From the NCBI RefSeq assembly GCF_013204855.1, contig NZ_JABMKZ010000018.1:88754-152753 (forward strand): a DNA stretch of 64,000 nt, written 5' to 3'. Below, piece by piece: positions 8,965-17,682 of the stretch (position 1 is its first letter; each line of letters starts with the position of its first letter). The stretch comes from Paenibacillus alba. Its GTDB lineage: Bacteria > Bacillota > Bacilli > Paenibacillales > NBRC-103111. The notes below the pieces were generated by a model. That model worked only from the letters and a program-made list of their open reading frames with translations, was not told where the DNA came from and did not search any database. A program made the position numbers and the translations under genes.

Positions 8965-9008
8965 GAAGACCCCTTCGTCCGGCAAAATCTGCGGCCAAGG
9001 GGTCTTGC
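8965..9008 (-). terminator. Terminator of the secreted beta-helix gene
   Basis: On the minus strand GCAAGACCCCTT pairs with AAGGGGTCTTC around a roughly 20-nt loop, 70 nt after the stop of the beta-helix gene. The trailing T run is short. Confidence 0.55.
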
Positions 9009-9079
9009 TGCATTTGCTTCCTAAGTTTTTCGGCAGACTCAAAAGCTTAGTTTCCCGCCACAGGAAAGACGCATCCGCA

Positions 9080-11557
9080 TCAATTCGACCACACACGCAG
9101 CTCATTCAACGCGATATTGCCCCACTGACGGTTCCCATTATTAACCTTTAGCCTGATTTTGCTCGTAGTAACCGTAGGGAATACAACATCTCTCGTCTCC
9201 ACTGTACTGTTATTAAGCCCCCAAACGATAGCCGCATTGGATAGCGCTGCTGCCCAGCTGGTGCCGTTGAAATACTCGACATCCACGTTCGTAATTCCCT
9301 GGCCCATGCCGAAATGGGTGGCTAAGCTGAGCTTACTCGTGGTGACGGAATTGCTCCCAAAGTCCAGCGTAATGTACTGCGGGAATGTGAACGATGTCGC
9401 GCTGGACCACGCTGTGGAGTCGCTGTTATCGTTGATATTGCTAATAGGTCCGGCATTTCCCGCCGGAAATGTAGTACTTGCCGCTGCTGAAGCCGCAGCG
9501 TTGGTCGGAGCGTTATACAGCTCCAATTCATTCAACGCAATGTTCCCCCACTGGTGGTTTCCGCTATTAACCTTCAATCTAAGTTGTGAAAAGGTTTTTG
9601 GGGCAAAGTTTAAGGTTTTGACTTCATCGGCGCTGGTGTTGGAAGTCCATGTGAGATTGATCCCCGATTGAATGGGCAGCCATGCCGAGCCGTTATAGTA
9701 TTCAAGATCGAAATTCGTTATTCCCTGTCCCTGGCCAAACCTCGTATTTAGCTTCAATTGGTTGGCCGTCACCTGAGCCCCGCCGAAATTGAGCGTTATA
9801 TAGTTCGGAAACGTAGGCGTCGTGCTGCTTGACCAAGCATAGTCATAATACGTATCGTTGATATTTCGGATCACAGCGGTCGTCGCGTTTAAAGATGCGA
9901 ATGTGGTGCTTGCTAGAGCACGCGAAGCCAGATCATCGGCTGCTGCTTTGGCTATCGTCGGATAAGCGACCGGCGCCTTGTTCGTTGCCGGAGGCACAGA
10001 ACCTTGGTACTCGTGGGCCCCGATGTCAGGATCTCCGTTATACAAGCTATTTCCGAAGTAGTCTCGGTCACCGTTCGATGTAATAGGAACACCGGCACCA
10101 ATTAACGGAGAAGTGGACTGCAGCTGGTATCCGCTCACCGAATTCATGCCGTTGCCTCCGCTGCCTGAGCTGACAAATTTCGGATCACTCGTCACTTTAT
10201 GCGTATCGGAGCTGACAAGCGTACTGCCGCCATAATAGGCGTTGTAATCAAACGATTGTCCCGTTAGATTCCATCCGCGATCTCCTACGCTGTAATAAGC
10301 GTTGTTGTAGTTTTTAATATTGGTCGGAGAGCCTGAGGTCTTCGTGAAATAATCGCTCATAACGGGATTGCCGGATTGGCTTCCTACATAGATCGTATTA
10401 TTGTGATTGGTCACGTTTTTAATCGAACCACTGTACCTGTAAATGCTTCTTTTGTCATTTTGGCTGATATTATACCTGACCACCGTATCGACCGTGTAGT
10501 ACGTATCATTCACAAACAGCATAAAACCGCCTGCATTATCATGGCTGTAGTTATACTGAACCAGCGAGCCGATGTTCCCCGCATCAACGTCAAATCCCTC
10601 GCCGTCCTCGGCGCCATTATGGCTTCCGAACGACTCGTTGAATTGCACCACGTTGCGATCCGAATAAGCCCACCAAATGGATGCATTCGTTGCCAGATAG
10701 GTGGCTTCTTGAACCGTATTGCGCTCAACGACTGCCCCGTCCGTCACGTTCCAGGCGATTCCGCCCGTAGCCGGTCGAATGATCGTATTGTTCGAGATTC
10801 TCAGATTCGTCGTCGGTGTCCACGGACCGTAAGGCTTAGGCACCCAAGGCCATAAATCGCTCATCCCATAGCGAAGAATGCAATTGGAGCTGATGTAAAT
10901 CCCATAAGCATCCACATCCGTCAATACATTGCCATCGATCAGGATATCGTCGAAAGCACTCGGCACATTCGATCCTACAGAATCGAAAATAATGCCCCCG
11001 GCGCGCGTTGTATAGATCCCATCCACATCGTGAATGTTCATATTTTTCACATAAATATGCTGCAAAATCCCGCTTTCCTCATTCAAAATATAAACACCAC
11101 GCCGTTCACCACGCGCGCTATTGGTTAAAGGTCCAGCAAACGGATTCGTCACTTCCAAATTGTTAATTTCCCAATACCGCTGGTTTTTCAAAAGCACGGT
11201 TGATAGCTCCGTAGTTACGCCAGCGATAAGCGGCTTGCTGCCCGTTCCGTACTGGTCAATTACGATCGGACTTCCGCTGGCACCGGAACCTTTGGGCCAT
11301 AGCTGACCGCTCCAGCTGCCGCCTGCCTTGAATAAAATGCGGTCCCCGGGAGCAAAGTTTGTGGCATTCACCTTCGCCAATGATTGCCACGCTGCGGATG
11401 TACTCGTTCCGCTGTTGCTGTCATTGCCTCCCGTATTATCTACGTAGTAGGTCGTTCCAGCTGCCTCAGCAGTTGGCGGCGTTGCAACACTCAGGCTGAG
11501 AAGCATAACGGTCGCAACGATTAGACTGAGGATTTTTCTTGCCGTCCATTTGGACAT
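9080..11557 (-). CDS. Secreted right-handed beta-helix protein with two discoidin-like modules
   Basis: An 825-residue secreted protein. A signal peptide (residues 1-32, ending TAEAA) is followed by TYYVDNTGGNDSNSGTSTSA, the usual opening of Paenibacillus parallel beta-helix carbohydrate-active proteins. Repeated Asn-rich coils (NNLEVTNPF, NMNIHDVDG, ISNNTI, NYSHDNAGG) between about 110 and 470 form the helix. Two related modules follow (about 530-680 and 685-825), each with a Trp-Ser segment, YITL(N/D)FG, a GQGITN loop and NxxWGNIALNEL near the end, fitting F5/8-type galactose-binding folds that dock on polysaccharide. It could be a lyase or a glycosidase; no catalytic residues can be assigned. 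It is the last gene of the transporter-linked row. A GGAAGGTG site precedes the ATG. Confidence 0.8.
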   Translation of the reverse strand: MSKWTARKILSLIVATVMLLSLSVATPPTAEAAGTTYYVDNTGGNDSNSGTSTSAAWQSLAKVNATNFAPGDRILFKAGGSWSGQLWPKGSGASGSPIVIDQYGTGSKPLIAGVTTELSTVLLKNQRYWEINNLEVTNPFAGPLTNSARGERRGVYILNEESGILQHIYVKNMNIHDVDGIYTTRAGGIIFDSVGSNVPSAFDDILIDGNVLTDVDAYGIYISSNCILRYGMSDLWPWVPKPYGPWTPTTNLRISNNTIIRPATGGIAWNVTDGAVVERNTVQEATYLATNASIWWAYSDRNVVQFNESFGSHNGAEDGEGFDVDAGNIGSLVQYNYSHDNAGGFMLFVNDTYYTVDTVVRYNISQNDKRSIYRYSGSIKNVTNHNNTIYVGSQSGNPVMSDYFTKTSGSPTNIKNYNNAYYSVGDRGWNLTGQSFDYNAYYGGSTLVSSDTHKVTSDPKFVSSGSGGNGMNSVSGYQLQSTSPLIGAGVPITSNGDRDYFGNSLYNGDPDIGAHEYQGSVPPATNKAPVAYPTIAKAAADDLASRALASTTFASLNATTAVIRNINDTYYDYAWSSSTTPTFPNYITLNFGGAQVTANQLKLNTRFGQGQGITNFDLEYYNGSAWLPIQSGINLTWTSNTSADEVKTLNFAPKTFSQLRLKVNSGNHQWGNIALNELELYNAPTNAAASAAASTTFPAGNAGPISNINDNSDSTAWSSATSFTFPQYITLDFGSNSVTTSKLSLATHFGMGQGITNVDVEYFNGTSWAAALSNAAIVWGLNNSTVETRDVVFPTVTTSKIRLKVNNGNRQWGNIALNELRVWSN

Positions 11558-11622
11558 AAAACACCTTCCTTCCTATTCTTGTTTATGTAATGCTTCACAT
11601 GTAATCCCACAAAGGAATATAT

Positions 11623-11636
11623 ATGAAGCGCTTACA
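11623..11636. promoter_or_regulatory. cre-like palindrome upstream of the beta-helix gene
   Basis: Read on the minus strand, TGTAAGCGCTTCAT resembles a CcpA/LacI-type operator (TGTAAGCGCTTTCA) with one T missing. It lies 66 nt before the start of the beta-helix gene, where catabolite repression would be sensible. Confidence 0.35.
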
Positions 11637-11655
11637 ACATTCAAATTGCAGCCTC

Positions 11656-12663
11656 TCATTCACCAACTTTCACAGCTTGATACAGCCTGTCATTTACCAT
11701 AATCTGAGCTCGCGAAATCCTTGTTTGAAGCTGCTCTTTATATTTGTCATCTATATAATCTTTGAGGATTTGTTCCTTGATTTCCTCAAACGGGGTATAA
11801 GCGGAACCGGGCTCGCTTTTCTCCATACATTTCATAAGGATATAGCTGCCATTTTCTTCAATGACATCGCTTATTTCCCCCTGCTTCATCTTCAGGGCTG
11901 CTTGCGCTGCAGGGCTTCTTAAGTTTTGTCTGACGTTGTTTGCAGCAAACTGCTGCACGGAAATCGTCCCCTCCGGCATATAAGCTTTGGCAACCTCTTC
12001 CAAATCTGCCCCAGATGAAAGCTTGGCCTTCACCTCTTCCATCTCCTGCCGTTTCTTTTCTTTCAAAGAAGCTTGATGATTAGCATCAAGCAAAGTCAGC
12101 ATAACCTGCTGCACCTTCACAGAACCGGGTGAGGCATATAACGAATCTTTTTTCCTCTCATAAAAGGCTTTCAAGCCATCCGCCAATCCCGCTTCCTGCT
12201 CTTGCATCTTTTTCTTCACCGCTATATTGGCATTGCTGAGCATGTATTCAAAATAGCCATCTTCGCTATATTGGGTTGGTCCAAACACAACTTGTTTGTT
12301 CTGAATGGCTTGCTGTCTTCTTTCATTTTCTCGCTTCCACTGCTGCAAAAAGCTCGAATAGCTGATATCTGACCATACGCCGTTTTCCTGCGCAATGATT
12401 TGCTGCATTTTGATGCTTACGCTGTCGTCGAGCGCCTTTTGCTTCCACTCATCCGTCGGCGTTTCCCCCGAGTAGCCTCTATTCTTGCGCAATGCCTTAT
12501 TAAATTCAACGACGCTAATAGGAATCTCATTGACCCAAGCCATGTCATCGCTGCTTGCTTGAACGACAAATAGACTCCCTTTTGCCAGAACAACAATAGC
12601 AACCGCAGTGAGCACAAGTACTACTGCGGCCATCCATTTGCCTAAACCCACTTTACGCCTCAT
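11656..12663 (-). CDS. PPIC/SurA-type peptidyl-prolyl isomerase (foldase)
   Basis: A 335-residue protein with an N-terminal membrane anchor (residues 11-33, KWMAAVVLVLTAVAIVVLAK) and no lipobox. Residues about 40-110 form a SurA-N-like chaperone part (VNEIPISVVEFNKAL). A parvulin-like region follows from about 185: GSVKVQQVMLTLLDA, then LSSGADLEEVAKAY, QGEISDVIEENGSYILMKC. It would sit on the outer face of the membrane and help secreted proteins fold. Its start overlaps the end of the oxidoreductase gene by 11 nt and has no clear ribosome binding site, so it is probably translated by coupling. Placement before the secreted beta-helix gene suggests a dedicated foldase; this is inference. Confidence 0.8.
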   Translation of the reverse strand: MRRKVGLGKWMAAVVLVLTAVAIVVLAKGSLFVVQASSDDMAWVNEIPISVVEFNKALRKNRGYSGETPTDEWKQKALDDSVSIKMQQIIAQENGVWSDISYSSFLQQWKRENERRQQAIQNKQVVFGPTQYSEDGYFEYMLSNANIAVKKKMQEQEAGLADGLKAFYERKKDSLYASPGSVKVQQVMLTLLDANHQASLKEKKRQEMEEVKAKLSSGADLEEVAKAYMPEGTISVQQFAANNVRQNLRSPAAQAALKMKQGEISDVIEENGSYILMKCMEKSEPGSAYTPFEEIKEQILKDYIDDKYKEQLQTRISRAQIMVNDRLYQAVKVGE

Positions 12664-13924
12664 TTACTTCATTCACTTCCCAAAACTCCTTCAAAGCAAC
12701 AACTTTTCGATCCAGCCTTGACCGCTCCGCCGCAAATGCCATCAAGTGGCTCTGCACCGATTGAGCCGCAGATGTCAATCCATCCCCTTTGCTGTCCTGT
12801 TGAACCAGCTTGATGAAATCGCGAATCAGACCAAAATCTCCGCCTCCGTGCCCGATATGTCCTCCCGGGATTTCCAGTGAGATTTGCGTAGCTGTGCCTG
12901 TTGCAAAGTCAATCACTTCAATCTCATTTTTCTCCATCGCACCGCGAATTTCGCCTTTCGTTCCCATCAATTTCAGCGTTCGACTGCAATCATTCGTAAA
13001 TGCGCTCATCGTAAAAGCAGCCGTCACTTCATTGGCAAACGCCAGATTGACCACTTGATGGTCCACGACATCATTGTCGCAATGATACACGCATCTGCCG
13101 TATGGTCCTTCTTGCAGCGCTTTGGTGCGGGCTTCCAAGCTAAGATCATCGCTGATCGCAGAAGTAGGCCAATATATATCGTCCGTCAGATACACGTTAG
13201 GCGCGTAGTATAGACATTGATCCGAAACCGGGCATCCGTCCAAGCATCGCTGCGGTGCTCCTTCCGGGGCATTTTCCTTTTTAAAATGAGACAAAGATCC
13301 AAATGAGGATACATGCGTGCAATCCGCTCCTGCCAACCATAGAATGATATCCAGGTCATGGCAGGATTTGGCCAAAATCATCGGACTGGATTCGGAAGCT
13401 TTGCGCCAATTCCCTCTGACAAAGCTGTGTGCTTGATGCCAGTACGCTACATTTTCATTGTGTTGAATCGACATGAGCTGTCCAATCGCACCCTCGCTTA
13501 TCAACCTTTTGATCGTTGTGAAAAAGTTTGTATACCTGAGCACATGACAAATCGAAAATACGCGTTCAGCTTGCTCCGAGCGCTTCCCCATTTGGATGCA
13601 TTCCCATGGATCGGAGGACATCGGCTTTTCGAGCAGCACGTGATAGCCCGCTTCCAAAGCTTTCATCGTTGGTTCATAGTGCATATGGTCCTGCGTGCAA
13701 ATAAGGACGGCATCCGCAAGATTAGGTTTACCCAATAAATCTTCCCAGCTCTCAAAACAGAGCTCATCGGATAATCCGTGCAGCGCTTGAAAATTGTGCC
13801 TTCTACTCATATTTGGTTCAGCGACAGCAACAACCTGCAGTTGATCTGGATGCTCAAGCGCATATCCCGCATAGTTAACTCCTCTTTGTCCCGCTCCGAT
13901 TAATGCCACTGTTATTTTTCGCAT
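12653..13924 (-). CDS. Gfo/Idh/MocA family oxidoreductase
   Basis: A 423-residue cytoplasmic NAD(P)-dependent oxidoreductase. The N-terminal Rossmann motif is VALIGAGQRG (residues 6-15). The substrate-side motif of the family, EKP, occurs as HVLLEKPMSS (around 95), and the C-terminal domain carries SCHDLDIILWLAGA, the His/Asp segment expected near the active site. A cysteine-rich insert (CLDGCPVSDQCLYYAPN) is seen in a subset of the family and may be structural. Substrates are usually sugars, inositols or sugar acids, so it probably oxidises the sugar brought in by the adjacent transporter. GGCGGGG precedes the ATG. Confidence 0.9.
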   Translation of the reverse strand: MRKITVALIGAGQRGVNYAGYALEHPDQLQVVAVAEPNMSRRHNFQALHGLSDELCFESWEDLLGKPNLADAVLICTQDHMHYEPTMKALEAGYHVLLEKPMSSDPWECIQMGKRSEQAERVFSICHVLRYTNFFTTIKRLISEGAIGQLMSIQHNENVAYWHQAHSFVRGNWRKASESSPMILAKSCHDLDIILWLAGADCTHVSSFGSLSHFKKENAPEGAPQRCLDGCPVSDQCLYYAPNVYLTDDIYWPTSAISDDLSLEARTKALQEGPYGRCVYHCDNDVVDHQVVNLAFANEVTAAFTMSAFTNDCSRTLKLMGTKGEIRGAMEKNEIEVIDFATGTATQISLEIPGGHIGHGGGDFGLIRDFIKLVQQDSKGDGLTSAAQSVQSHLMAFAAERSRLDRKVVALKEFWEVNEVNEA

Positions 13925-13943
13925 GTGTTACCCCGCCTTCGTT

Positions 13944-14834
13944 TTATTCCTTCACACTGCCTACAGTCATTCCTTTAATAAAAAATCGTTGTACGAACGG
14001 GTACACCACTAAAATCGGCAGCGCCCCCATGAAAATCTGCGCAGTGCGCAGCGTTTTCTCACTCAGATTCTCCAACTGTTTGAGCTGCTCGACATTCACA
14101 GACTGCATTTGCGCATTCATTGCGGTGATTAAGGTGGACAGGTAGGTTTGAAGCGGATATTTATCCGGTGAATTCATATATAGAATACCGTCAAACCAAG
14201 AATTCCAGTGTCCGATAATGGTAAATAACCCTATGGTTGCAATGGCTGGCAACGAGACAGGCAAATAGATTTTCCATAGCAGCGTCCAATGACTTGCTCC
14301 GTCAATCGTAGCAGCTTCTTCCATTTCTTTGGGAATACCTCGGAAGAAGTTCAGCATCATAATCATATTCCATACATTCAATGCGCCAGGCAGAACAAGC
14401 GCCCAGATCGTATTGATTATCCCGGTTGATTTGACAATCATATATGTCGGAATGAGTCCTCCGCCCAAGAAAATCGTAACCGCAAAAAACCATACATACA
14501 CGGTTCGTGAGCGAAACTGCGTCGTTTCTTTGGCAAGCGGATAAGCGGTAATGAAAATCAGGAACATATTGATGACCGTTCCGAGCACGACCCTTTCCAG
14601 GGAAACACGGAGAGATCTAATAAATTCCACCTTATGTCCAAGATACACGTAAGCATCTAGCGTAAATCCTATCGGCAGCAGCTTAACTTCGCCAGCCATC
14701 GCCGCTGTGTTGGAGCTTAACGAGACAGCGAGCAGGTGAATGAACGGCACAATACCGATGATCATAATGAAGGTAAGTACCAAGGCATTCATCAAGACGA
14801 ACAGCTTTCTGCTAAACGATGGTTTATAAACCAT
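13944..14834 (-). CDS. Carbohydrate ABC transporter permease (LplC/YtcP type)
   Basis: A 296-residue inner-membrane permease with six hydrophobic segments. The cytoplasmic EAA loop that contacts the ATPase reads EEAATIDGASHWTLLWKIYL (about residues 164-183). The C-terminus ends FVQRFFIKGMTVGSVKE, the usual tail of this CUT1 subgroup. It is the second permease of the import complex together with the gene just upstream, 18 nt away. As in most Paenibacillus clusters, no ATPase gene is nearby; these transporters normally share the MsmX-like ATPase encoded elsewhere. Confidence 0.93.
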   Translation of the reverse strand: MVYKPSFSRKLFVLMNALVLTFIMIIGIVPFIHLLAVSLSSNTAAMAGEVKLLPIGFTLDAYVYLGHKVEFIRSLRVSLERVVLGTVINMFLIFITAYPLAKETTQFRSRTVYVWFFAVTIFLGGGLIPTYMIVKSTGIINTIWALVLPGALNVWNMIMMLNFFRGIPKEMEEAATIDGASHWTLLWKIYLPVSLPAIATIGLFTIIGHWNSWFDGILYMNSPDKYPLQTYLSTLITAMNAQMQSVNVEQLKQLENLSEKTLRTAQIFMGALPILVVYPFVQRFFIKGMTVGSVKE

Positions 14835-14852
14835 ATGAAGTCCCCCAGCCGT

Positions 14853-15740
14853 CTAAAATATTCGGTAATTGCTGAATTTATACGCCAGATAGTAGGATAG
14901 CGATACCAAACCGACGGATATGCCTGACTTAAATAGTCCCACTGCCGCAGCAGGTGCAAACTGTTGACTGAATAAACCAAGCCTGTAAGTGAAGGTATCA
15001 ATAATATCAGCACCCTGATACACGGTTGGATTGTACATGATCAAGATTTGGTCAAACCCTGCGTTCAATATATTTCCAAGACTTAATGTCGTCATTAGAA
15101 TGATGATTGGCATCATCCCTGGCAATGTAATATGCATCATTTGCTTCCATTTGCCAGCCCCGTCTACTTCGGCAGCCTCGTATAAACTTGCGTTAATGCC
15201 GGTGATGGCAGCCAAAAAAATGATCATATTATAGCCCATGCCTTTCCAGACATCCGAACCGACCATAATCGCTCGAAACCAATTATTGCTGCCCATGAAC
15301 ATAATCGGCTCCAGACCCATGCTTGAAATCATGCCGTTAACAGGGCCCCTCAAGGAAAACAACTCCAGAATGACTCCGCCAAGAACCGTCCACGCAAGAA
15401 AAAACGGTAGAAAAATACTCGTCTGAATCATGCGCTGAAACCACTTTTTGGTGATTTCATTCAGCAGCAGCGCCAAAATAAGGGGAACCGCTAACGAAAA
15501 GATAATTTTCAAAGACGCGATAAGCACCGTATTCCACAAAACTTGGTTAAAGTCAGGCAGGTTGAATACGTATCTGAAATTTTTCAGCCCCACCCATTTG
15601 GATTTGAAAAAGCCAAGCACCGGTTCATATTTTTGAAATGCCATCACGACGCCAAGGATAGGGCCGTAAGCATAGACAAGCGTAACTAAAACGCCAGGCA
15701 GCAGCATTAGATGCAGCGGCATATCTGTTTTTATTCTCAA
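14853..15740 (-). CDS. Carbohydrate ABC transporter permease (LplB/YteP type)
   Basis: A roughly 295-residue permease with six membrane spans and the EAA motif YEAAEVDGAGKWKQMMHITL. It belongs with the LplC-type permease downstream and the binding protein upstream. I place the start at TTG 15740 because GGAGG lies 7 nt before it; the longer frame from GTG 15761 would begin before that site. A stem-loop with a T run (15782-15814) lies between this gene and the binding protein gene and would lower permease expression relative to the binding protein. Confidence 0.9.
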   Translation of the reverse strand: MRIKTDMPLHLMLLPGVLVTLVYAYGPILGVVMAFQKYEPVLGFFKSKWVGLKNFRYVFNLPDFNQVLWNTVLIASLKIIFSLAVPLILALLLNEITKKWFQRMIQTSIFLPFFLAWTVLGGVILELFSLRGPVNGMISSMGLEPIMFMGSNNWFRAIMVGSDVWKGMGYNMIIFLAAITGINASLYEAAEVDGAGKWKQMMHITLPGMMPIIILMTTLSLGNILNAGFDQILIMYNPTVYQGADIIDTFTYRLGLFSQQFAPAAAVGLFKSGISVGLVSLSYYLAYKFSNYRIF

Positions 15741-15781
15741 CTGTGTAGCCTCCAATCGCACCTAAATTCAGCCATCTTACT

Positions 15782-15814
15782 AAAAAAGGGGAGCGTGTAA
15801 AGGGCCTCCCCCGC
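15782..15814 (-). terminator. Intercistronic terminator between binding protein and permeases
   Basis: On the minus strand GGGGGAG and CTCCCC form a stem around a roughly 11-nt loop, followed by TTTTTT. It lies just after the binding-protein stop, with the permease start 42 nt further on. Partial termination would give more binding protein than permease. Confidence 0.65.
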
Positions 15815-15827
15815 TTTATGCTTCACC

Positions 15828-17534
15828 CTATTTCAATGCATTCTTCGTATACCACTCGTTGACTTCCTTCGTAATATCGTCACCGCCAAGCTTCTTCCAG
15901 CTCTCCACATACTTGTCAAATTCGCTTACAGGAGCGCCCATAATAATCTTGGTATACGTTTCGTCGAGCAGCTTGTCGAGCTGTGCTCCCTTCTCAACCT
16001 GTGTTTCCGTCGGAACGCCGTAGAACTCGTTGAAGAACACCTGCTTGTTGTCGCGAATTTGGCGTGTCATGCCCCAACCGCCGTTTTTGGCTGCACGGCT
16101 GTAGTACTGACCCCAGTTAGAGCCTTTTGTGGCGTTCGTCGTATCGCCGGCAAGGAACTCCTTGGTTGCTTTGAATACGTCCGCAACATTCTTATAGTTC
16201 TCATCATCGAGTGTAATGGCATCTTGCTTGGCATCCAAAGCCTTGTTAACCTCTGTATAAATGTTGTCAATTTGAGCAGGATTATAGATTCTTGGCACAA
16301 ACCAGTTGTACACGTATCCGTTTTCTGCTTTGTTTTTCTCCAGATACTGTTTTTTGCCCATTTCAATGTAGAAGTTAATCATCTTAATCGCAGCTTCCGG
16401 ATTTTTGGCTTTTTTGTTCACAGCAATAATGTGGCTCATCCGTACCTTGCCGACCATCGATTTCCCTGGCTGACCGTCCAGCGATGGAATCGGATAAGCT
16501 TCCCATTCTGCATTGGGATCTTTATCCTTGCTAATATTAAGCGGCCAGTTCGGGTACCACCATTCACCGTACGAAATACCAACCCTGCCGGCAACAATAT
16601 CTTCCACAACCTTGTTTTCGTCTTTCAGCGCAAATTCTTTATCCAGCAGTCCTTTCTGATACCAAGATTGCAGCTTGGCAAGAGCGGTTTTCGTTTCGGG
16701 CTGGATTTCACCTGCGGCAAGCTTACCGTCTTTGCCTTTGAGCCAAGCTTTGGGAGCTGTGCCATAGCCGTTAAACACACCTCTGGCATCAAATCCCCAG
16801 CCGATCAGTGTTTTCTGCATCGCGATGCCATACCGGTCATTTTTACCGGTTTTGCCAGGGTCGTTTTTGACAAAGGCTTCGGCAATTTTCTCCAGATCGT
16901 CTATTGTTTTTGGCGGCTGCAGGTTGAGAGTGGTGAGCCAATCCTTCCGAATCCACAAGAGCTGTGTGGACAGATAAGGATCCTCGAACCCCGGAATGCC
17001 TAATATTTTGCCATCTGTCGTCGTAGTTTTCATGGCAAACCCGCCGTCCACCTGCATATAATTTTTTAAAGCGGGGGAGGCGTATTTATTATAGGCATCT
17101 GTCAAATCTGCAAGCATACCCTGACTTTTCAATTTCTCATATTGCATCGTATCCAGATCCAAAATATCAGGCAAATCGGCAGAAGCAAGCGCAAGCGAAA
17201 ACTTCTGTTCGAATTGTTCGGTCGGTACGCTCCACATATATTTCAGATCAATATTAAGCATCTCTTTCAAATCTTTTAGATAGGCGTTCTGATCAGGCGT
17301 AATTCCCTTCGGTGTTTTCGGATCTTCCGGCGGGCGGAAGCCCAGCACTTCGGTAACCGTAACCGGTTTAGCGTATTTACCCAAAGGATCTATGTTTTCC
17401 GTTGTTTGGGCACCCGTTGTTTGCGGTGCAGCACTTCCTGCACTTGAAGCGCTTTCATTGTTACTGCTGCATCCCATTAGCGCAGTCGATATCAGTGAAG
17501 TAAGTAGGACAGAACGGACAAGCTTTTTTCTCAT
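15828..17534 (-). CDS. Extracellular solute-binding lipoprotein (LplA type)
   Basis: A 568-residue lipoprotein. The signal peptide carries a lipobox ending LMGC (Cys22), so the mature protein is tethered outside the membrane. A Ser/Thr/Gly-rich linker follows. The long type-I-like binding protein has FVKNDPGKTGKNDRYGIAMQ, a DxDxNGxxD-like calcium loop conserved in this subgroup, at about residue 205. Start at ATG 17534 (MRKKLVRSVLLTS) because GGGGGG lies 6 nt upstream; an in-frame upstream ATG has none. It captures an oligosaccharide for the two downstream permeases. The YesM/YesN pair immediately upstream on the same strand is its likely regulator. Confidence 0.93.
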   Translation of the reverse strand: MRKKLVRSVLLTSLISTALMGCSSNNESASSAGSAAPQTTGAQTTENIDPLGKYAKPVTVTEVLGFRPPEDPKTPKGITPDQNAYLKDLKEMLNIDLKYMWSVPTEQFEQKFSLALASADLPDILDLDTMQYEKLKSQGMLADLTDAYNKYASPALKNYMQVDGGFAMKTTTTDGKILGIPGFEDPYLSTQLLWIRKDWLTTLNLQPPKTIDDLEKIAEAFVKNDPGKTGKNDRYGIAMQKTLIGWGFDARGVFNGYGTAPKAWLKGKDGKLAAGEIQPETKTALAKLQSWYQKGLLDKEFALKDENKVVEDIVAGRVGISYGEWWYPNWPLNISKDKDPNAEWEAYPIPSLDGQPGKSMVGKVRMSHIIAVNKKAKNPEAAIKMINFYIEMGKKQYLEKNKAENGYVYNWFVPRIYNPAQIDNIYTEVNKALDAKQDAITLDDENYKNVADVFKATKEFLAGDTTNATKGSNWGQYYSRAAKNGGWGMTRQIRDNKQVFFNEFYGVPTETQVEKGAQLDKLLDETYTKIIMGAPVSEFDKYVESWKKLGGDDITKEVNEWYTKNALK

Positions 17535-17682
17535 GTTATACCCCCCACATTTTATGCGAATTAAGTAACTGGAACGATCGTTGTTCATGGTCTGTGGTAA
17601 AGGCTCGAGCTTTACTGTACTTATTGTAATGCTGCGGGACGAACAACCGCTATACTAAACTGTTTACATCGTTCTGTTTTGT

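Larger units (their letters stand above)
8427..9079. other. Mobile-element debris without intact genes
   Basis: No coding sense was found. The first 200 nt probably hold the flank of the transposase remnant, with AAAAGTCAA and TTGACTTTT as an imperfect inverted pair around 8498-8538. Around 8715-8750 there is a weak hairpin (CAGCCCTCAAAGG / TTTTTGGGAGCTG). A short second copy of transposase sequence lies at 8889-8936 and a terminator at 8965-9008. Confidence 0.5.

Noticed and set aside
16059..17003. Plus-strand frame opposite the solute-binding protein gene
   Set aside because: A shadow produced by codon bias of the lipoprotein gene; no domain and no start signal.
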